This document shows positions 50,601 to 59,600 of a DNA stretch of 64,000 nt, one piece after another. The DNA comes from Flabesymbios commensalis (taxonomy: Eukaryota > Annelida > Polychaeta > Terebellida > Flabelligeridae), in assembly GCA_964017125.1 (NCBI GenBank), contig OZ024903.1, positions 60,760,670 through 60,824,669 of the forward strand. Direction: 5' to 3'. The translations under genes and the position numbers were made by a program. Below the pieces are notes generated by a model that was not told where the DNA came from, did not search any database, and was given only the letters and a program-made list of their open reading frames with translations. How positions within the stretch are numbered: position 1 is the stretch's first letter; each line of letters opens with the position of its first letter.

Positions 50601-53600
50601 GTGGTTGGATATTAGACCATTCTAGTCACAGGGTATGAGCGATCAATATTGATGTGAAGGCCCGGGCGGCATGCTTCCAAGGCTAGCTATCCCAAATAAA
50701 TGTGTAAGACATGCTTTATTGAGATACGAGATGATATGACACTTGATGATACTTGGGGAAAATCCGTCGATTTTCGAACCCTGGACAAAGTGGGTGTTAA
50801 TTGGACATGGCCATGTTGGCATGGACCTCGCTGACAGCCAGCGACGCTTTGTCTGACAGGTGGCGAAATTCGTCGGTCGCCAGCTCAAATGGAAAGCCCT
50901 GACTCCTACCCAGTATATACAAATTGACTTGGTAAAGTTTGTGTTTACAAGTCAATATTTTACATTTTCAAGGATTTCCACTCCTAGACCCAAACATTTT
51001 TGTAATTTTCTAGATATCTCATATACAATGTACCATAAAATTTATAATTGAAGCCGCAGTTTTAATTAGAATTAAAATTCTCATTCTCCAGTGTCCAATG
51101 CCAAAAGTCCACTTGCGGTTTCTATTGGGAGGTTTTGTGTGAAAAATTAAATCAACGCGTGTCTATCACTCTGAGCTTAACCGCCTGTGAAACCCAACCC
51201 ATTATGTCCAATGGTGAAATAAAGATATGCCCTATGAATCAATTTAACTCATAGCAGTCTGGCTGTTTTGACATTGGACGTCTGTGTGGTCTGGCCATTT
51301 TTGTGATTTTGAGACATATTCAGATACTACAAATATAAATTTAGAATGATGGCATAGATATTTCCCCTACACCACATGAACATACATACAATATATGACC
51401 AAAATACACTTCATTTAATTGGCCAATGTGATGTTGTCATGGTAACCGACAGCCATTTTGATTATGCTAATTAGGTAGTCGGAAATTTTGTTTAAAAATG
51501 GTATTTTTGTGATCCAGGAGTACAACATTATACCAATTCACATATAATATATTACATCAAATACATCACATACGGTTCGAAGAAGCATTCAATAGGTCTA
51601 TACACACAAATTAATAGGGTAAAAAAGGTATTTGTCATGGGATATAGTAGTCTTTCTAAATTCCTGGAGGGACATACCAGATTTCATATTTTAAGATGAC
51701 ATCCCCAACTCATCTGGGAAATACCGAAAGCCTCGTATTCATCTGAGCCTGGAGTTCTATTTTCAGTTCAGAAACGGCTGTGACGCAGATAAGTCAACCC
51801 TTTAAGTTCTATGTTCCCCATCTGTGTTCATAGTTGCGCAAGTGATGCCATTTCGTGAATGGCTAAGCAGTATTGTCAGTTAGACTGCAGCGTCATAAAT
51901 TCCAGGTCCGAGCTGGGCTCGGACTTAGACTGCTATGAGTTAATGCTCACATTAGCAGATTAGTTTGAAAGTTCATAAAATTGTTTATTTTGCATAGCGC
52001 TCATTAAACATTTTTCACGATACAATACTAGTAGTATTAAATTGTTTGAGAGTGTAATAAGACGATGGGCCTACGCTATGATTAATTATATAAATAATAA
52101 GGTCTGAAGCACATGTGAATGCAGGCAGTAATTCAGTTGAGTGTTGGGCTGGTAGAAAGACATCGAGACGCCTTGTGAACACCGTCATAATTATGTTATA
52201 CACAGCCCTGTCAGTCGGCTAGCACACCCCCTCTCCATACTTCAATGCGTGAATCTGTCAGTCATATGTTAAGCTGTCCTCACTGACGTACAGTCAGTTG
52301 ACACAAGACATTGACACAGTGTTAGCTGAAGTTGACCAATGGTCGTAACCATTGAACCGGAAGTTCAGTTGGCAGGCGCTGCCAGGAACACCCTCCTCCC
52401 CTTATGGTGATCAACTATCTGGGAAGAAATCAACTGTTTGTGTAGGACATGCTGGCTTGACTGTGAAACAACCAGTGCCTTTGCTAGGACTATTTAGAGG
52501 GGCGTTGCGCCCTGCCTTCGTCCCCCTGCGCCCTGCCCTTTACAACATTGCCCTGCCCTTTACAACAACGCCCTGCCCTAATCACAGGCGCCCTGCCTCA
52601 CGAGCCGTTTGTTTGTTTGGTTTAGCTAGCCCACATGCATTCTGCACAGGCCTTCCAATAATATATCGATCAATCCGATTCCGCAATTAGTCCAGTTGCT
52701 TTTTGCTAAGAGCTGTGTGGGTCATTCAAGAATCGAATTTATACTACGGTACCTTTGTAAATTCATGGCTGCCGTAAATGCCGTATGGCGCTGCTTCCGA
52801 CCTGAACTAGTCTGCCAAGTGAACTGACCCATGGGCCCATTCGTCCGTCAGCGTCGTTAGATACACGTTGCAATATCATTGAAATTCAAAATGCCCTCTA
52901 GAAAGCGAAAGCTGTCGTCTTTACACGAAAGTGCCACAGGGTCGGCACTCATGACAAATTTCTTTACTGCTCGGTATGCTTTAGAACGCTATCACAGTAT
53001 CAACACTATATTTTAAATTTGATGAACGGACTCGCCCACCAGAGTTTTCCATACGGAATTTTCACATATTATCGCCCATGCAATGCATAACGTTACTGAA
53101 TAGCCATACTGACCATAGCCTATAGTGCCATACTGAATGAATTGATGAATGACTGAAAACTCCGTTCGGCAAGCCTGTTCGTAAATTAAAGAGAACTATA
53201 TTATAACTACAAATGATTAAATAGATCTAGACCTAAGCCCCTAGTATTGTATTACAAAAATGGACGATTACCACTAGGCCCTACTCACTAGTCTAGACAG
53301 TGACACTGTGACAGTCTGACTGACTACTGTACTTATAGTACAAGTACCACTATCGATACAGGCTTAGCCTACACTGGCTACTAGTACTACACTGCAGTAC
53401 AGTTCCAGACTGAGACAGCGTCTGACTCACAGAACATAGGCCTAAATTAAAAAATGGCTGCATTGAAATGACAGACAGTTAGAACTTCTTTGCTTGAAAA
53501 TTCTGAGATTCTCTGAATAGAAATAAAGTATTTACAAGTTACAATGATTTTTGGGGTGCTGGTGGGCTGTTACTGTGAAGTGTTTTTTCCTGTATCATTC

Positions 53601-56600
53601 AAATTATCTTCCCAAACTCTGACTGAATTTATTTGCTAATTTTTTGTACATATTTCGTGTTTTATTTGAAACACAAAAAATCTACCAAAAAATTGCAGAT
53701 TCAGAAAGTGAACATTAAGTAAAAATCCCGAATTCTGTGAATTTGTTTGGTAATTTTTGGTAGATATTTCGAGTTTTTATTTTATTATTTGAAACACAAA
53801 ATATGTACAATAAAAAAGCAAATTCACAGAGTGAATATTAAGTAATAATCCCACCAGATTGCAGGAGAAGCGACCATTTTAGAATGGAAAATCCTAATTT
53901 TCCCGGGGGGGAGACCCCCAGACCCCCCTCTTGTGCCGCACCCGCTTCGCGGGTTCGCTCAGTCACGCAGCGCGCTCGGGCGGCTCGCCGCTGCGCGGCT
54001 CGATACTACGATTGTACCCTCACACTCTGAAATTTACCCTGCCCTTTCAAATGTCTGACTAAGGCACTGCGACAGTTAGTCAGCTCCTTCTGTTTACCTC
54101 TATCATGTGTAAGGGGCCTGTGGGTTGATGACGACAAATAACTATTGGAGTGCATATTTTATAATGTAATTGTCATTTATTTTGTCCTACATATGTAAAC
54201 AAATAGTCAACCCAAAACGATTTCAATCTGCTAGGCCAGTAAGTAGGCTTAGCGTGGCAACAACTGTAGCGCTATTAACACTCTCTAGACAAAAGCGCCC
54301 CGTCACAGAGACTTTGTAGGGCTAAACAAAATGCCCTATCGTCACACATTTAATATGAATATAACGCCTCATGTCTGTTAAGGGCTAGAAGCTATCTTGG
54401 CTTACATAGCATGTTCTCTGTTTGCGAGGTTATCGTAGCTAACGCCACGTCTTGAACAACACCTCGTCATTGTCCTTTCAAGATACCGGTTATCTTAAAT
54501 AGGTTTCCGACTGAAAAAAGTTTTGGTCCTTGACGAATCTCAAAAGTCGCCCTGTGGCTTCAATTGGAGGTTTTCCAATAAGTGTAAAAAAAGTTTGGGG
54601 GTGGCTTTTTTTGGAAATGCGGCTACAATTAGAAATTTTACGGTAGTTTAAAATGATCAAGCAACAATACACATAAAAACATACTCTTACCAGTTTTAGT
54701 AGTCAGTACATCTTCTGTGACAGCCTTTCTCTTCTTTTTTAGATAATCTTCATCATCTCTAGTCGGACCTTCATCAGGCGCTGCATCACCATCATGACTG
54801 AAAAATAAGTAGCATGTTAAAACCTGAAAGTTAAAAATTTGATTACAAAGTCACAGATAACTTGCAATCCACAGTTGCAGGGAAGTGTGATAACTTAACT
54901 TTGAAGCAGTGGTTAAATCAAATTAACCCTTTTACTACTGGCAGTAATGTCCCCCAGAGTACTGCGTCCAAAAGTATGACGTCATACAATTAGGCCATCG
55001 TGGCGACGGCCCATATACTTTAGTGTACCCAATTTGGGCCATCGTGGCGACGGCCCACGTACCGGAAGGGTTAACCCTTAGAAGTAAGTGCTGTGCAAAT
55101 AACATTTTTCATTCATTGCATTGATGGTCAAAATTTGTCAGTTTGAAATGAATCAGTTATGAGAATAGGTCATGGAGAAAATTGGTACAGTAATTATCCG
55201 TTATAGCATGAATCGTTACTACACGAATCAGATATAGCACGATGCAACCATGGATCCCAAAATATTACACTATCTTTCTTGCCATTTTTCTGGAAAAATC
55301 TATATTTTTAATTTAGGTCTTATCTTATCACAACTATAAAAAGTTTTTATTGCGGGTAAATTTTCTATCAAGTGTCACTCTCTAGAATCTTAGACCTAGC
55401 CTGGTTCACGTTGAGAAAATGGACGCCCATAACTACTGCATGGAATTTTTCACACCATGAAATCAGAAACAAGGATATAATTGTTAGGATGGTCTAATGG
55501 TCTAGCTATCAGGCCAGTTCACCATATATCAGCAATATTGAAAAAAAAAGTTATTTTGGCTAAGAGATGTAGGTAAAAGAGAAGGTAACCCCCAAAAGGC
55601 CATCTACACATCATAAGGGATGTGGGTGTGCAATATGAAGAAAATCCAATCATGGATTTCTCTGGATCTGCTCTGACGACGAACATGCTAACAGACGGCC
55701 AAAAATGTAGTTCCAATATGATGACGGCATTGTCCATAATTGGTTAGATGGGACAAGAAAATGAATAGATATTTACTAGCGATCCTCATACTTACTTTCT
55801 CCTATTTTCATACTGTCTTCCTCTACTTTCTTCTTTTTCACCATTTTCTCTTTGGTTACGCACATACCGCTCACCTAGTGTTTTTCTCCATGTATGACCT
55901 TCATCATTTTCTCTTCGGTCATGTCCATACTGATTGCTATGCCTATGCCGATCATAATCTCGATCACGGTCGTGTCTCATATCTCTCTCTTCTCGTCCTC
56001 TTCCGTCCCTGCTGTAATAGTCATCATGTCTATCAGGGTGGTCGCTATAATATCTGCTGTGGTTACTGTATTTATCATCACGTTGATAACGTCTCCTATC
56101 TTCATCTCTGTCAAGATTAGCGCTTCTATTCTGGTTAGAAGTGCGACTGATAACACTACGGATTTCAGGATTGTGTGTCTTTATTCTTTTCCTTTTGTGA
56201 TCATCATCTGAATTATCATCACCTGAGCTGTCTTCAGAATCATCCGATCCTGAATTCTCACTAGAAGTGTGTCTTCTCTCTCTCTTGATGGAAGAGTAAA
56301 CAGATTTTATAACTTTCGGAGGAGGTTCATCATCTTCCATTTCTCCCTCCTCTAAAACTTTGGGAGATTTGTTTGCTTCTTCATCTGATTCATGTCGTCT
56401 CTTTTTATGTTCATCTTCCTCAGAGCTGCTGTCATGCCTTCTTTTCACATTTAGATTTGATTGTGGAGAAGCAGATTTATGTGCCCTGAAAAAAAAAGAG
56501 GTACCGTACATTATATAAACTAAAACAGCCATCTAATTATATTTATGCACATGACTCATACAAATGAAAGCTGGTGGAATTCAAGGCTTTTCAAGGGTTT

Positions 56601-59600
56601 CAATGGCCAAAAATGCCCATTTTCAAGATTTTATTTATCTAATGCAGTGGAAGTCATGACAAAAAAAACATTTTCTTAATGTTGGGCGAAACTCTATAAT
56701 AGCCTACTGACACATTTATCCTACATTGCACCAACCAGTGCTTTGCTACGTATTTTCAGCTTGTAACTTTAATGTTATATTGTGTATAATAATTCATGCT
56801 ACTATTTTTATAACTCTACTGTAGCCTGCTAACAGCGTGCGGTGATCATGTTGATGCATTTTGAACAATTATCCGATGTTTCGTCGTCTACTGATTCGTT
56901 TCATCTCCAATGAATATAGCAGGAAAACACATTTTATGACAAAAGCATCACCTGGTGATTGGTTGTGATCCTGTTCTAGTGCAGCTGATTTACCCTGACC
57001 ACTGCTGACTAGGTCCTAATTAGGATCGATTCAGATTGTAAAAAGGATTTGTTAATATCTCTATTTATTGTGAGATTAATTAATATAAATATTTATGTAA
57101 AGAAAACCAGGATGCGATTTAAAGACGAAAACGAAAAGCAATTTGCACCGGAAAATTAAGACTTTGAAGAACTCAAAGTTGATATTCACATGCTAAAGCA
57201 CATTTTCTAGAATACCCATGATTATCCCTCACTGTGGCCCCTCACTGCGGCCCCTCCTGGCACTGTCCGATGGCCCCTCAATTAATAGCATGTCATAATT
57301 TAACACTAGTTAGCATGTCATATTTTTCTTCACATGCTTTTCTAGAAAAAATAACATGTAACATTATTAAAAACAGTTAAACGTCTCAGCCTCAGATCCT
57401 GGCCTCAACTATTGAATGATCTTCGTGTACTGTAGGCCCATATGTTTTTTTAAAAGTTCTGCAACTTAGACCCAACATAAACAAACATTGATTTAATTAG
57501 TCCAAGCATTAGTGACTGGCAAACGATGGCCAGCGATGGCCACATCAATAAGTTGAGTGTAACACCATCACTGACACAGTGACCGGTGAATATCAATAAT
57601 GGGTCACCATCTCCGACGTTGTGAATGCTTTGATTAATCAATATGTTGGAGTGTCCTACTAACTAGTGTGCCACGGCTACGCCAAGCTACATGCTGTACT
57701 TGCTCATATGACCAACACACTCCGTTCACAGCATGTGGGCAAAGTGTGTAGATCGTTTTGCGAAGCGTTCTCCAGCAAATACAAATGTTGGGTCAGTGTT
57801 GGTTCAAAGCTAGGCCAGCATCATAGATATTGGACCAACACTACAATAAATTTGGTTGAACTTTTAGTGTATATATTATAATTGGCTGCAGTCATCCCTA
57901 AATGTAAGTAGACCAGGCCTAGCAGGTGCAATTTTTTTATTGCCTTTATTAACACTACAGTAGGCCTTTCACTTGTGTTACAAGTATCTGCAAATAGTTG
58001 ACACACACTGATTTAGTGATAATTCTGTTTAGTGAACAGTATGCCTATGTGGTCCATGGTCAAATCGATCTCAATAGACTAAAACTAAATAAAAATGTCA
58101 ATGATACTGCAGCTCATCCTTGTAACTGTGGGTGTATTTGATTTGAATTTTCTACATGATTCAGATATTAGTGAGTGTGAATGAAACAAATACTGCTTCC
58201 TAGAAATCGGTGGTTAGAGGAAAATGTCATTGACAGGTATGACACTGACAGGCCAAGAAATATGACGTGTGGCACCACCTGGAACACAGCCTATATACAG
58301 TAGAATCTTGTTATAACGCGGTAGTTGGGGTCCAAGAAATGGGACCGCCTTATAAGTGGATCGCGCTATAGAGTTCTTAGCTCTACCGCTAATGGTCAAT
58401 ACATTGGGTCTATATGGACACGCTATGCGCGGCAGTGATTGATGTTATGTGCTAGATATAACACTCTATTAATTAACAAATTTACTGAATAAATAAGAAA
58501 TTGGAAATATACAATATCTAATTTATCATTTATTGGCATATTTTGTAAAAAAATAATCAATAAAAATGATAACAGAGACATGCATCTTGTTTTAATTCAA
58601 GTCGATACACTTTACTATTGGGAGGCATATTGGCGTCCAAGTCAAAATTAATTCTATAAAGAAATTGTGTACAATATCTATGAAGCGATGCTGTAGGTTC
58701 GTGGTCAAAACAAATATGCCAGTTTGTTTGAAAATTCACCCTTTATATTAACACTGGGGTTGGCAAGTTATTTAGTCTTATGTATATATCCAGTTGAATT
58801 AGAACCTGTTGGCTACTCAAGACATATGAGGACATCTTGCGCTCCGTGAAACCACTCCATGTGTTGTAAACAGATTGAAGTGCGACTTTAGGCGTGAATG
58901 AAAGGTGTAAGGAATAGCTCTACACCGACCCTGTGCAAGCTATAGGATCACACAAGGCGTGATTAGGATAGACTTTTTCATTTACAAATACACTGTCCTG
59001 TTTCATGCAAAAAATGAGGTGTATATTCTTTAAACTTAGCCAGCATTAAGCCAGCACTGGCCCAAATTGAAAATGTTATGCAAGCGTTGACACAACAATT
59101 AGAAAACTGGCACCCCTATTCAGATATGGTGTGCTCATACTCACAGTCACCGAGCTGTACACACATGTAGTATATGAAAGCCTTGTGTACAGACAACCTT
59201 ACATAAGCCTTGAGAATAACCATGATTCACAATACTTTTCACATTTACCTGATATTCAGGTATTAAAATCGTCTAAATTTTACACCCATCAGAAAAAATT
59301 TGTGGGAAACTGCGAGAAAAAATTTTCATTAATCAACTTTAGAGAAGTTATGAGCGCAATTTTGCTCCCCATGAATTCTTATTTGCCTGATGATACACAG
59401 ATTATGATGTCACAAATTAAAATTAATTGAAAAAGTGACTGATAATAGGAGAAATAGACTCTGATGCTGCTATGACGATGTCGGGAAATCAAGATTAATG
59501 ATGGTTACAAGAGGGACAGACTGGTACAGTCCTCCATTTATAAGAAGAGAGATCGCACCGGTGCTCCTGTCCCACTCCTTAACCAAGGGCAAGGAGTACA

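Noticed and set aside
55740-56211. Two + strand frames of 105-126 residues opposite CWC22 exon C
   Set aside because: They are antisense shadows of the Arg/Asp-rich exon, with His/Tyr- and Ile/Val-biased translations and no splice support.
59131-59430. 99-residue + strand frame in a CWC22 intron
   Set aside because: Protein-like length but no recognised motif, low-complexity AT-rich codons and no supporting signals. Left unannotated.
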